DNA of 50,124 bases. Origin: an uncultured Eubacteriales bacterium. GTDB lineage: Bacteria; Bacillota; Clostridia; Lachnospirales; Lachnospiraceae. The notes beneath the pieces were generated by a model that was given only the letters and a program-made list of their open reading frames with translations, was not told the DNA's origin and ran no database searches. Location: positions 1 to 50,124 of the forward strand of contig OMXJ01000019.1 of NCBI GenBank assembly GCA_900315015.1. Reading direction: 5' to 3'. Positions 14,544 through 23,628 of this stretch are shown here, piece after piece. How positions within the stretch are numbered: the first letter of the stretch is position 1; each line of letters opens with the position of its first letter. The translations under genes and the position numbers were made by a program.

Positions 14544-16937
14544 ATGAGTAGAAAAATTAATGTGTTAAGAAGTATGGTAGTATTATTGGTATTTATCTTC
14601 GCATTACAGCTTATCAATATCATTGATGTAAAGGCAGCGTATAAAACAGTAGATTTAGTTTATGTTGATACATTTCCGGCTAAAATTGAATACGATACCT
14701 TTGATGAAATCGATGCGACAGGAGGCTTAATCGGCATTTTATATAAGGATGGAAGCATCGATAAAATCAGTATGAAGCCTGAAATGCTAAGCGGATATGA
14801 CATGTCAGTGGTAGGAGAACAGAGGGTCGTTATAACCTATAATAAAAAGGAAGTATCCTCATACATGATAACAGTAAGAGAGGTATTACCACAATATGTA
14901 ACTCTAAATGAGTATGAATTAAATCTTGTTGCAGGAAAATCAGCGAATTTATATGCTGTAGTATCTCCTTCAAATACAACAGATAAGACAGTGACCTATA
15001 AATCAGAGGATGAGAAGATTGCAAGAGTAAGCACTGATGGTATTGTATATGCAGTGGGCGAAGGAACAGTAAATATTATAGCTGAAGCAAAGAATGGAAA
15101 AAAGGCCGTATGTAAGGTAAATGTAAGAGTAGAGGCAAATAATATTTATTATCCATATGGAAATTATGATTATGTAACGATGCAGATATATCAGGTCAAA
15201 GATAATCAGCTCATAGTAATTCCGGCAGAAGCAGCAAAAACGGTAAGCTATTCAAGCAATAACGTCCTTGTTGCAACTGTAGATAAGTATGGAAAAGTAA
15301 CAGCAGTAGGACCAGGAAAGGCGGAGATAACAGCCAGTACTCCGAACGGTCTTTTTGCAAAATTTGTAGTTAAAGTAGAAAATCCTATTGAAAAAGTGGA
15401 TACTCCAAAAGAGAAATCAATAGTGATCGGAACAAGTATTGTTATTAGTGATTGGGATATAAAAATAAAGGGAAAGTTTTCAGGCTTTGCGCCTACAGAG
15501 GAATTAGATTTTAGCGTTGGAAATCCTGAAATAGCATCAATAGTAGGAAAAAATGCCCTTATTACTCATAAGCGCGGAACAACATACATTTATTATTCAT
15601 TAAATGGAGTCAGAATAGCTAAGACAAAACTGAATGTAATAGATATAGAGGCGGAGAAAATAGAACTATCAGAAACCGAGAAGCATCTTTATGAAACGGA
15701 AAGTTTTAAGTTAAGTGCTACAGTATTACCAGATAAGTCAACTGAGGAAGTGTTCTGGAAATCAAGTAAAACATCAGTAGCAGATGTTGATGAAGAAGGA
15801 AACGTAACAGCTCTAAAAGCAGGAAAGGCAAAAATAATTGCTTACACAAAAAGCGGAATAAAATCAAGCTGCACAATTACAGTAGAAAAAGTTCCAGAAC
15901 CAGTAAAGAAGACAGAGAAAATTGAGAGTAAAACGGAAATTCAGCTTAGCGCAGACTTGCCAGCGGGCGGCGAATGGATAGTCAAAGATCCTGATAACAT
16001 CCTTGAGGTAGAAGAAGCTGGAAGAAAAATGACCGTGACTGGAAAACGCGGCGGAAAAGCAAAGATTACATACAAAAAAGGCGCAAGATCTGCCATCTAT
16101 ACAATTAATGTTTTACCAACTAATAAAACAGCAAAGAAAACTATAAAAGGAGCTGGATCAGTTGACTTAAAGCCGGGGCTTGGTGAGGGAAGCTGGAAAA
16201 TCTTATCCGGATCGGATTGTGTACGCTTAACGAAAAATAATGGAAAAACTGCAACGGTAACTTCCAGGAAGGTAGGTGAAGCAGTAATAGAGTATACAAA
16301 TGGTGTAGATACAGTAACCTACACAGTAGTAGTTAATCCAAAGGTAAAAACAATTAATGAAAGTATAAATAGCTGCGAAATTTTCACCTTATGGGCAACC
16401 GGCAGTTCTGAAGCCGGAAAAGTTGAAATAGCAAATAAATCTATTATTAAAAAGGATACAGTAAATTTTGACGGAATACTTCAATTTGATGTGTTAAGGG
16501 CAATAAATGCTGGAAAAACAACAGTAAAAGTAACAAAAGGACTTGAGCAGACTAAGTACATATTTACAGTAAAGTCTACGAATATACTAAAATCTGTATC
16601 CTTTAGGGTGACATCGGGCGGTTATGCGGAGCCGAAATTTGAGATAGCTAATCCATCAAACAAGAGAATAAAGTATGTGCATATTACAGTAAGCTACCTT
16701 AATGCGGTTGATGATGTGATAGGTAATTATGATTCTAATTATGGTGTCAAAGAAAAGACATATACGCTTATAGGACCAGTTGAACCATACGATATAGGAA
16801 TATGGGATTATAAGGGAGAATACACTTTCCAAAGTGATGTAATTACGTATATGAAAGTAAAGACAATGAAGATAGAATATTTTGATGGAACAACTAAGAC
16901 TTATAACATTAATAAGAAGTATTCGGAGTCGTATTAA
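14544..16937 (+). CDS. Secreted protein with Big_2 Ig-like domains
   Basis: A 797-residue exported protein. The signal peptide is about residues 1-32 (core MVVLLVFIFALQL, cleavage near VKA-A). An Ig-like unit at about 35-110 is followed by Big_2 domains carrying the hallmark LxxGKSANLYAVVSPSNTTD, then ARVSTDGIVYAVGEGTVNI; the cycle recurs at about 195-270 and 370-440. Further degenerate beta units follow (SGSDCVRLTKNNGKTATVTS). The C-terminus from about 680 is another beta domain. Such proteins act in adhesion or envelope scaffolding. GGAGGG precedes the ATG. It is the last gene before a hairpin at 17032, in the operon led by the invertible promoter. Confidence 0.85.
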   Translation: MSRKINVLRSMVVLLVFIFALQLINIIDVKAAYKTVDLVYVDTFPAKIEYDTFDEIDATGGLIGILYKDGSIDKISMKPEMLSGYDMSVVGEQRVVITYNKKEVSSYMITVREVLPQYVTLNEYELNLVAGKSANLYAVVSPSNTTDKTVTYKSEDEKIARVSTDGIVYAVGEGTVNIIAEAKNGKKAVCKVNVRVEANNIYYPYGNYDYVTMQIYQVKDNQLIVIPAEAAKTVSYSSNNVLVATVDKYGKVTAVGPGKAEITASTPNGLFAKFVVKVENPIEKVDTPKEKSIVIGTSIVISDWDIKIKGKFSGFAPTEELDFSVGNPEIASIVGKNALITHKRGTTYIYYSLNGVRIAKTKLNVIDIEAEKIELSETEKHLYETESFKLSATVLPDKSTEEVFWKSSKTSVADVDEEGNVTALKAGKAKIIAYTKSGIKSSCTITVEKVPEPVKKTEKIESKTEIQLSADLPAGGEWIVKDPDNILEVEEAGRKMTVTGKRGGKAKITYKKGARSAIYTINVLPTNKTAKKTIKGAGSVDLKPGLGEGSWKILSGSDCVRLTKNNGKTATVTSRKVGEAVIEYTNGVDTVTYTVVVNPKVKTINESINSCEIFTLWATGSSEAGKVEIANKSIIKKDTVNFDGILQFDVLRAINAGKTTVKVTKGLEQTKYIFTVKSTNILKSVSFRVTSGGYAEPKFEIANPSNKRIKYVHITVSYLNAVDDVIGNYDSNYGVKEKTYTLIGPVEPYDIGIWDYKGEYTFQSDVITYMKVKTMKIEYFDGTTKTYNINKKYSESY

Positions 16938-17031
16938 GATTTGTGAGATGGGGTGGAGGAAAGAAAAGTATTTAAAATAAAGTGATTGCAAGACAAAAAA
17001 GATTGGTGAATTAGTATAAAAATGTAAACTT

Positions 17032-17072
17032 GTTCTGCGATATACTCTTTTTATATCGCAGAACACTTATTT
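17032..17072 (+). terminator. Hairpin ending the surface-protein operon
   Basis: A 13-bp stem GTTCTGCGATATA / TATATCGCAGAAC with a 7-nt loop, followed by ACTTATTTTG. The T-tract is short but the stem is long and perfect. Confidence 0.65.
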
Positions 17073-17099
17073 TGAAAGGCGTAGAGAGAGTCGGATTAA

Positions 17100-17238
17100 T
17101 AATTTGGAAATAAAACTGAAAGAAGAAATAGATAAAATTTTAGGTTTAATCATCAAATTTTACATTAGAGGGGCTGGAAAGAGCCAAGAGGTAGAGCAGA
17201 AAGAACCCAAAACTAAAAAAATGTGGGCTAATACTTGA
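17100..17238 (+). mobile_element. 3' remnant of an ISLre2-type (UPF0236) transposase gene
   Basis: An open stretch ends SQEVEQKEPKTKKMWANT then TGA. It aligns with SPEVELKGTKTAKKMPTNT then TGA at the end of the better preserved copy at 35451-36141, and the bases ACTAATACTTGACACA-like after it are shared too. Only the C-terminal tail survives. Its promoter-proximal position means the injection-system promoter starts right behind an IS end. The rest of the 16938-17421 gap is the terminator before and the promoter and leader after. Confidence 0.6.
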
Positions 17239-17262
17239 CACATAATATAACTGTAAAAAAGG

Positions 17263-17291
17263 TTGATAAAATGTAAAAAATATGTTAAAAT
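17263..17291 (+). promoter_or_regulatory. Promoter of the contractile injection operon
   Basis: TTGATA, a 17-nt spacer and TAAAAT. The leader to the start at 17422 is about 125 nt, with no obvious hairpin. The next terminator downstream is at 30056. Confidence 0.65.
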
Positions 17292-17421
17292 AATGAAATG
17301 AGAATGTTGGGTTAAAATGCTCGGAAGTAACTGTTACGTAATGTAAAATGGGTGAATATAATTATTTTATAATGTTTAGCAAGTGACCATAAAATGGGAT
17401 TCAAGTGAAGGTGGTCAAAAT

Positions 17422-19131
17422 ATGGGAAAAGGTATATTAAATAATAAATGTATATTTTGCTGTGACGCTAATCCTGAAGTGCTGATAGAAGCACAAGACA
17501 GCAGTAAAGTATATGATAATAATAAACCAGTACTTACGACAAAAAGTACTTGTACAGTAAAGAATCCAATGCCTTGCCCGCGGTTGACGGCTGAGGCTGG
17601 AGGAACAATTGTGCCATGTCAAATGCTCTTAACAGGTTGGAGTAAGGTAAATGATAAAATCAAAATTAATGGGCTTGGGATATTGACAGATGAATCTGTT
17701 AATCATTGTGTCCATGGGGGAACAATAAAAAAAGTTCAAAATAGTTCTAATGTCTATATATTAAACGAAATTAAAATGCCTCAGGAAAATGTGGGCATGG
17801 AAAATAGTTCTATAGAAAGAAATGATGCGACTGGTAAAGATAGAGAAAAAAACGAAGTGTTAGCAGTTGCAGTTCAAAATAAAGATTTAAGCAGTGATAC
17901 AGAAAAAACTGATAATAAAAAGGATAAGCGTAATGGATATGAAAATCCATATTCATCCTATACCTTATGTGATTATAGAAATTGTAGTAAATGTAGTGAA
18001 TGTAGTTATTACAACGCTGTATTTACAGTTAATAATGATTCAGCAAAGTTGAGAGACAATTTTAAAAGAGATAGGTTGAAAGAATGGGATGACTATTTCA
18101 ACGAGAAAGAAAAAACAGAAAAAAAATACGAAAATGGAGGCTGGAATACAGCTGCCCATCATATTATTTCAGGAAATCAGATTTTGTTAAAGAAGAACGA
18201 AGATTCAAAAGAAAAAGACAATTTAATATATGGTAGTTTAGTGAAACTGGCAAATTTTTTTGGCTATGATGTTAATAATGACCAAAATTGTATTCTGCTA
18301 CCTACAAATGAAAAAGGTTTTGGTGACAATGAATTGCTAGAAAAAAACGCAATAGCGTATGAAGTAATGTCGCTATGCAGGAGGCAATGGCATGTTGGAG
18401 GGCATAAATATAGTTTTGATAAGGATGAATTAAACAGTATGCAGCAGGAATTAGATAAAAATCCACTGCTAAAAATAAAAAATAGAACGGGTTCAGTATG
18501 GGCAAATTACGTGGAAATAATGCAGGTGGAACTAGATAAGCTGCTGATGAAATATTCGAAAGTCATATGCTGGGAAGAACAAAAGGCAAAGTACAGGAAT
18601 AAATTTATTGCTGATATGAACGGATTATCAAGAAGGGTAGAAAAGGAATTACTGAAATTTAAAGAAAATCCTAAATCCAGTTATCCGTACTATGTATCTA
18701 AAATATCTGCAAAATATGCATTTGAAATACCAGATACAAAAAAAGTAATATTCCTTACTAATGAAAATGATCATATTATTGCCAGAAAATACAGAATAAT
18801 GAAACGTAAAGGTAATATGATAATCAATGATAATTTTCCGATATTTGAAGTCTCAAATGAAAGGCGAATGGAATTTGTGAAGTACTGCGAAAATGTTCAG
18901 CATTTTATTATGACTGAGGATTTATCCTATGAATTACCTTTTAAATATTCTGATGATATAGGACCTTTTATACTGACAATAGAAAAGAAAGATAAGTCAG
19001 AAGAAACTTGTAAAATGCTGTATAGGGAAAGTGCTCTTATAACAGCATTTTTACAAAAATATACTGGCACCAATTTATCAGTGAAGGCTGTTTGCGATGA
19101 GAGGATGAAAGGGATGAATATAGATGGATGA
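17422..19131 (+). CDS. PAAR-like (DUF4280) spike fused to an AHH nuclease toxin
   Basis: A 569-residue polymorphic effector. Residues 1-110 match the DUF4280 PAAR-like fold (C-rich start, VKNPMPCPRL, GGTIVPC, CVHGGTI), the tip that sharpens contractile-system spikes. A Ser/Lys/Asn-rich linker follows, then a four-cysteine knuckle (C183, C188, C191, C194). The AHH-type HNH/EndoVII nuclease follows: NTAAHHIISGNQ with H246-H247, NCILLP, and WHVGGHKYSF at 323-332. A further region of about 190 residues has no recognised fold. The toxin should cut nucleic acid in the target. I preferred the ATG at 17422 over the upstream GTG because AGGTGG precedes it and PAAR proteins begin close to their first strand. 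The downstream gene overlaps its last 8 bases, as expected for effector and immunity. Confidence 0.85.
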   Translation: MGKGILNNKCIFCCDANPEVLIEAQDSSKVYDNNKPVLTTKSTCTVKNPMPCPRLTAEAGGTIVPCQMLLTGWSKVNDKIKINGLGILTDESVNHCVHGGTIKKVQNSSNVYILNEIKMPQENVGMENSSIERNDATGKDREKNEVLAVAVQNKDLSSDTEKTDNKKDKRNGYENPYSSYTLCDYRNCSKCSECSYYNAVFTVNNDSAKLRDNFKRDRLKEWDDYFNEKEKTEKKYENGGWNTAAHHIISGNQILLKKNEDSKEKDNLIYGSLVKLANFFGYDVNNDQNCILLPTNEKGFGDNELLEKNAIAYEVMSLCRRQWHVGGHKYSFDKDELNSMQQELDKNPLLKIKNRTGSVWANYVEIMQVELDKLLMKYSKVICWEEQKAKYRNKFIADMNGLSRRVEKELLKFKENPKSSYPYYVSKISAKYAFEIPDTKKVIFLTNENDHIIARKYRIMKRKGNMIINDNFPIFEVSNERRMEFVKYCENVQHFIMTEDLSYELPFKYSDDIGPFILTIEKKDKSEETCKMLYRESALITAFLQKYTGTNLSVKAVCDERMKGMNIDG

Positions 19132-19678
19132 ATTTTACATAATGCAATCTCTTTGCAATGCTGAAGAATACATGAGAATTGTATTTGACACAAGTGAAAT
19201 AAAGATTCCAGCGATTAAAGCAGAATATCAGTTTTTAGATAAAAGTGAAATAACAGCTGGTTTATCAAAAGATAGTGGCTTTGAAATACCGGATTTCGTA
19301 ACAATTAATGGTATTCATATTATTTCTGATTATTTAAAACAGATTCTTGAAAAAGAAATGCTTGATTATATTTTTTATAAAAAAATAAATCTTATAGATG
19401 AGAAGTACGGTATACATGAAAAATTCTGGATTACAGTAGTTCCAAGAATTGACTGTCTAGATATTAAGAAATCAGAAGTGAAATGTGAATGGGACTTTGA
19501 AGATGGATTAGTTCCGGTATTGCGGGCGGAGAGAATTGAAATAATATCTAAAATGGTTGGAAGGTATAAGATGTTCAGGATATTTGGAGTTGATGATAAT
19601 AATATATATATTACTGGAGGTCTTTACAATAAGTTGATTCAAAAGAAAATAGAAGATATTACATATACAAAAATATGA
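19124..19678 (+). CDS. Probable immunity protein for the AHH toxin
   Basis: A 184-residue soluble protein whose ATG overlaps the end of the toxin gene, so translation is coupled. The C-terminal part (LRAERIEIISKMVGRYKMF, RIFGVDDNNIYITGGLYNKL) follows the pattern of the Imm11/Imm43 (DUF1629-like) immunity families: a strand, an F-x-I-x-G-V turn, then xxIYVxxxLxxxL. The first half (about 1-110) is acidic with mixed helices and strands. No signal peptide, so it would protect the producer in its cytoplasm, which is where a cytosolic nuclease would be neutralised. The family match is from pattern memory and could be convergent; position is the stronger evidence. Confidence 0.65.
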   Translation: MDEFYIMQSLCNAEEYMRIVFDTSEIKIPAIKAEYQFLDKSEITAGLSKDSGFEIPDFVTINGIHIISDYLKQILEKEMLDYIFYKKINLIDEKYGIHEKFWITVVPRIDCLDIKKSEVKCEWDFEDGLVPVLRAERIEIISKMVGRYKMFRIFGVDDNNIYITGGLYNKLIQKKIEDITYTKI

Positions 19679-19691
19679 AGGAGGCTAGGAT

Positions 19692-21905
19692 ATGCCATTA
19701 AGCAAGATTAAACAGACAAGCAGGACTTTATTAATTGAAGAGTTTAACAAAGGAGGGGAAACAGATGACCTGTATACTCTTTTAAGAAATGAAAATGTAG
19801 ATGAAAAAGAAAACTTCTATTCAATAATCAAGAATAAGCTTGAAGTAAAAAGCTTTAAGGAATTTACAGAAAAATTTATGCCTTCTGTATGGGAATGGAT
19901 GGAACAAGATCCTAATTCTGGTTTGGGATTTAATTTTAGATATTCATTAGAAAAGCCTGAACAGGTTCAGGGAGCTCATGAATTAAAAATAGATCAAAAT
20001 GAATTTTATAAGATGGTAATGAATCTATACTCAAAGAAATCGGTTAGTGGAGAATCAAATTTTGAATTTGATTATTCTGAAGTAGTAGAACTATTATCAC
20101 CACAAAAGGTAATGGAAAATGCGAAACAGATGAGAAAGGATTTAGAGTATAATTTTAAGAAGCTAGATGAAATAAAGCCGACAGCAAAGACAGAAAAGAA
20201 TGAATGCATTAGAAAGATTAATCAGATAAGAAAGGATATAGTATCTCAGTACAAGAATAGTTTTAGTGCAATAATAAAACTAGCCCTTGCTGATACTGAA
20301 AAAAAGTTAGAAGGCTTTAAGAAAAACGAAGATAAGCTTTTAATTGGAACTCAGGAAGATACTTTGCTTTTACCTTGCAAAGTGGAATTTGATGATAAAG
20401 GTGAACTACAGGTGGTTCCAATAGAGAATAATGCTGTTGAGGTTGTAGACGAATCAGGAAATGCACTGATAGAAGATAAAATAGCCGGGTATTTGACAGA
20501 TGATTATGAAAAGAATAATGAAAATAAGAGCGAGTATTTAAGAAATATAATTGTATCGAATTATGCGGGACAAAAAGGAGAACTGAGGCTAAATAAGGAA
20601 GAACTGACACAAAGAAGAGATAGGTATGCAGCAGTATATAAACAGTGCATGGAAGAGTATATAAGAGCGGTGAGCACGGCAATAGAAAAAATACTGAATG
20701 TTAAAGTTCTATTTGAGAACGCTACTATAAGCGGTGAGGAGTTAGTAGCACCGATAATTGTAACAAATTGCAAAGCAAGCAAACTATGCGAACCAGAGGT
20801 TAAAGATAAGTTTGATGTCTTTATAAGAGAAAACAAGATGGAAAAGGACGATAAAAAAATCTGGTTTGCAGTTATTCCAGCAATAGGTGATATTGACTTC
20901 ATAGATAATCCTGATGTAGAAGAAAGTCTAGATGATCTTGATTTGAATGCGGAAGATGAAGCAGAGGATATAAAGACAACCGATGGTGATGTGCTTGTTA
21001 ATCTTAATAACGTAAAAGTTCTTTTGGAAATATTGAAGAATGGAAAAATAACGACCTTCTTCAATTTTAGGGCAAATGAAACTACTGGTTTTAGTAAATT
21101 TAATAAAGCTATTGTTGAGAATTATCGTTCAAAATTACAGTCGCTTGAGGGAAATGAATATGCAGTATTTACATACCCTAACTTTACGATACTACCTAAA
21201 AAGGAAACCTATATTCCAATATCCAATATAACAGATATGAATACTGGTGAAGATACAAAGGAGTATATGGATATACCTGGTATTTACGTTGACTCCTCCT
21301 ATGTAGCGGCGGGATTGATGATTGGAATACAGACACCTAAATATTTAGAGAAGAAGGGATTCAAGATAAAGCCTAATAATCCGGATGTAAGAATGGATAT
21401 AGAAGATGGAGATAATAGATTTAAGCTTCTGACAAAAATGAATAGAGAAGGAAGCGTGATGTGGCCTTCTGACGCGGAAGAAGAAATATGTAAGGATATG
21501 TTTGGATTTTGCTTCTGCAGTAATACACAGTATTTTGAAGGAAAAAGAATAAAAAATACATATGTATATCTAGCTAGAAATATGAACAAGAGCCCAGAGG
21601 GCTACTATGAACCAATCTATAAACGTCTGACAATGGATTTTGTAATGCAGTATTTAAGACTTGATGCAATGACCATGGGCGGCGAAAATAAATTTAAGAA
21701 AGATAAGATCGATGGATTTATTAAGAAAGAAGTTGCTCAGTGGAAGAGAGAAGCTGAAGGTACTGCGGCGAAATATGACAATGCGATACTGAAGGCAAAC
21801 GAAGATATTAGGCTAGATGCAAACGATAATAAACTTTATGTTGACTTTATCAATGGTGGTTCGCCAATAGACGTGGAAATATTACTTAATAACAAGGAGG
21901 AATAA
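19692..21905 (+). CDS. Contractile sheath candidate (TssB/TssC-like, single chain)
   Basis: A 737-residue protein directly before the Hcp-like tube gene, the place of the sheath genes in type VI clusters. The C-terminal half carries the sheath-like succession: NVKVLLEILKNGKITTFFNF, a helix with SKFNKAIVENY, the strand EYAVFTYPNF, then IPGIYVDSSYVAAG at about 528-541 and a C-terminal segment with VMQYLRLDAM. The N-terminal 330 residues are helical with an inserted acidic strand region; an acidic loop (EESLDDLDLNAEDEAED) sits near 420. Length fits a fused small plus large sheath subunit with an extra domain. GGAGG precedes the ATG, and the gene lies 13 bp after the immunity gene. Homology is too distant for certainty, and the function is inferred mainly from order. 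Confidence 0.6.
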   Translation: MPLSKIKQTSRTLLIEEFNKGGETDDLYTLLRNENVDEKENFYSIIKNKLEVKSFKEFTEKFMPSVWEWMEQDPNSGLGFNFRYSLEKPEQVQGAHELKIDQNEFYKMVMNLYSKKSVSGESNFEFDYSEVVELLSPQKVMENAKQMRKDLEYNFKKLDEIKPTAKTEKNECIRKINQIRKDIVSQYKNSFSAIIKLALADTEKKLEGFKKNEDKLLIGTQEDTLLLPCKVEFDDKGELQVVPIENNAVEVVDESGNALIEDKIAGYLTDDYEKNNENKSEYLRNIIVSNYAGQKGELRLNKEELTQRRDRYAAVYKQCMEEYIRAVSTAIEKILNVKVLFENATISGEELVAPIIVTNCKASKLCEPEVKDKFDVFIRENKMEKDDKKIWFAVIPAIGDIDFIDNPDVEESLDDLDLNAEDEAEDIKTTDGDVLVNLNNVKVLLEILKNGKITTFFNFRANETTGFSKFNKAIVENYRSKLQSLEGNEYAVFTYPNFTILPKKETYIPISNITDMNTGEDTKEYMDIPGIYVDSSYVAAGLMIGIQTPKYLEKKGFKIKPNNPDVRMDIEDGDNRFKLLTKMNREGSVMWPSDAEEEICKDMFGFCFCSNTQYFEGKRIKNTYVYLARNMNKSPEGYYEPIYKRLTMDFVMQYLRLDAMTMGGENKFKKDKIDGFIKKEVAQWKREAEGTAAKYDNAILKANEDIRLDANDNKLYVDFINGGSPIDVEILLNNKEE

Positions 21906-21908
21906 TAT

Positions 21909-22373
21909 ATGCATGGTTATACATTAACAATTGAGAATGAAAATGTTGAGCCGATTAAGTTTACTATGGAAGATTCGGAAAGAGAAGCTGATAAGAGTAT
22001 TACAGATGTTCAATTTAAAATAAATACCTTAGATGATAATTCAAAATCTAAATCAGATTCGATTAGATATGAGTTAGTAATTAAGGGAAATATTAATTCT
22101 GCTAATAAAGATCAGACAAAGATGTTGGCGAATTGGGCAATTGATGCAAATGAAAAATCTATGTATCGTACTGTGGAAGTAGTAATAAACACACAAAGTA
22201 ATTTCAGCGGTGAAACTCTGAGAAGATACCAAGCAACTGGTATGTTTGTAGTTGATTATGTAGAAAAGTTTAATGATAAAGATGATGATGGCAATGATAC
22301 AGAAAGCGGTGAATTTGAATTGTTTATTGCACAGAAGGTTGGCTCGAAACAAAAGGATGTATTTTCAACATAA
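21909..22373 (+). CDS. hcp: Hcp-like tube protein
   Basis: A 154-residue protein of the Hcp/phage tail-tube class: short beta-rich chain (MHGYTLTIENENVEPIKFTM, ISTDVQFKI-type strands, SIRYELVIKGNI) with the central helix TKMLANWAIDANEKSMY, then the strands VEVVINTQ and ATGMFVVDYVEKF and an acidic loop (DKDDDGNDTESG) before the last strand FELFIAQKVG. Rings of this protein would form the inner tube that carries effectors. GGAGG lies 10 bp before the ATG, and the 3-bp gap from the sheath gene suggests tight co-expression of sheath and tube. Confidence 0.75.
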   Translation: MHGYTLTIENENVEPIKFTMEDSEREADKSITDVQFKINTLDDNSKSKSDSIRYELVIKGNINSANKDQTKMLANWAIDANEKSMYRTVEVVINTQSNFSGETLRRYQATGMFVVDYVEKFNDKDDDGNDTESGEFELFIAQKVGSKQKDVFST

Positions 22374-22387
22374 AATAGGAAGATGAT

Positions 22388-23611
22388 ATGTTAAAAACCA
22401 ATATTGATGATTTAGGAATTTTATATGCAGCGGAGCTTAAGAAAAGTGTAAACGAACATAGCGGCTGCAGTGTAAGCTTTTATATTAAGGAGCAAAATGA
22501 TAATTATTATGCTAAGTATAGTAAATATGTCGGAGAAACTCTTGAAGTAGAAAATACAGAAAGACTGATATTTGTCGGCATTATCACTAATGTAAAAATA
22601 AGTAAAGCGTTTGCGGCGCTAATTGTGACAGTGGAGGCAAGCTCTAAATCAATTGAATGCGATAAAAATAAAAAAAGCAGAATTTTTCAGTTAACAGAAA
22701 AAACATATAAAGATATCCTAAAGAACATTGAAGAAGGAAATAAGCATTATCAGATCGGCTCGGATTTTTCAGAAAAGAAAGCTGTAAATACCGTTATACA
22801 AAATAATGAAACAGATTTTTCTTTTCTGAAAAAACTAGCTAAAAAATTGGATTTAAAGGTATTTGTAAATGATACAAATAAAAATGATATAACAATATGC
22901 ATAGATGAAAAGCTAAATAGTAAGGAGCAGAGCATTGCTGAAGAAAATGTTATAACCATTGATTATGAGATAAGTGAAGCGAGTGAAATGATTAATTGTC
23001 AGACTAATAGCTTCATAGACCTTGGAACGACTGTGGATTATAGAGGTTTTAGTTATGTAGTGGAGAAAGTAGATGTTAAGAAAAATAATGATATTGAAGA
23101 ATACCATTATGCTTTTAGGAGAAGGCTTTTAAAGGATAAAAAGGAAGAGTTTTCCAATGAAATAGTTCCGCTAGGAAGAGGCAAAGTAGTAAATAATGAT
23201 GATCCGGAAAAACTAGGACGTATCCAGGTGGAATATTTGGATTTTGAAGATAGTCTAGATGGGAATCGTGAATGGATTTCATATATTAATACATTTACAG
23301 ATAAGAATGAGGGAATAGTTCTTATTCCGGGGCAGGATGAAATAGTAGAGTGCATTTACGTAAAAGGAAAATGTATAGCAATAGGATGTAATAGAGAAGT
23401 AAAATATGGAAAAAAATGTGAGAATGTAAATGCAAGGGTAATAGCTAGTAATGGTGTGCTGGTAGAATTATTAAATGACAGATTAAAAATAAAAAATAAA
23501 GCTTTTGAGATATTGGTAGATGAAGAAAAATTTAATGTTAAGGGGAAAGCTGAATTAGATATTAGTAACGGCAATATAACATTATCTGCAAAAAGGGTTG
23601 ATGTTAAGTGA
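22388..23611 (+). CDS. VgrG/gpD-like spike protein
   Basis: A 407-residue spike. The first 240 residues have the gp27/gpD-like barrel pattern (YVGETLEVENTERLIFVGII, TDFSFLKKLAKKLDLKVF, VDYRGFSYVVEKVDVK). Residues about 250-340 form the gp5 OB-fold with the characteristic GRGKVVNNDDPEKLGRIQVE, WISYINTFTDKNEGIVLIPG and DEIVECIYVKGKCIAIGC. The remaining 60 residues are a short beta-repeat tail (LLNDRLKIKNKAFEILVD, LDISNGNITLSAKRV) on which the PAAR-like tip encoded first in the operon would sit. No toxin domain is fused, so the effector is carried by the PAAR protein. Starts 14 bp after the tube gene. Confidence 0.85.
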   Translation: MLKTNIDDLGILYAAELKKSVNEHSGCSVSFYIKEQNDNYYAKYSKYVGETLEVENTERLIFVGIITNVKISKAFAALIVTVEASSKSIECDKNKKSRIFQLTEKTYKDILKNIEEGNKHYQIGSDFSEKKAVNTVIQNNETDFSFLKKLAKKLDLKVFVNDTNKNDITICIDEKLNSKEQSIAEENVITIDYEISEASEMINCQTNSFIDLGTTVDYRGFSYVVEKVDVKKNNDIEEYHYAFRRRLLKDKKEEFSNEIVPLGRGKVVNNDDPEKLGRIQVEYLDFEDSLDGNREWISYINTFTDKNEGIVLIPGQDEIVECIYVKGKCIAIGCNREVKYGKKCENVNARVIASNGVLVELLNDRLKIKNKAFEILVDEEKFNVKGKAELDISNGNITLSAKRVDVK

Positions 23612-23628
23612 AAATCTGATGGTGCTTT

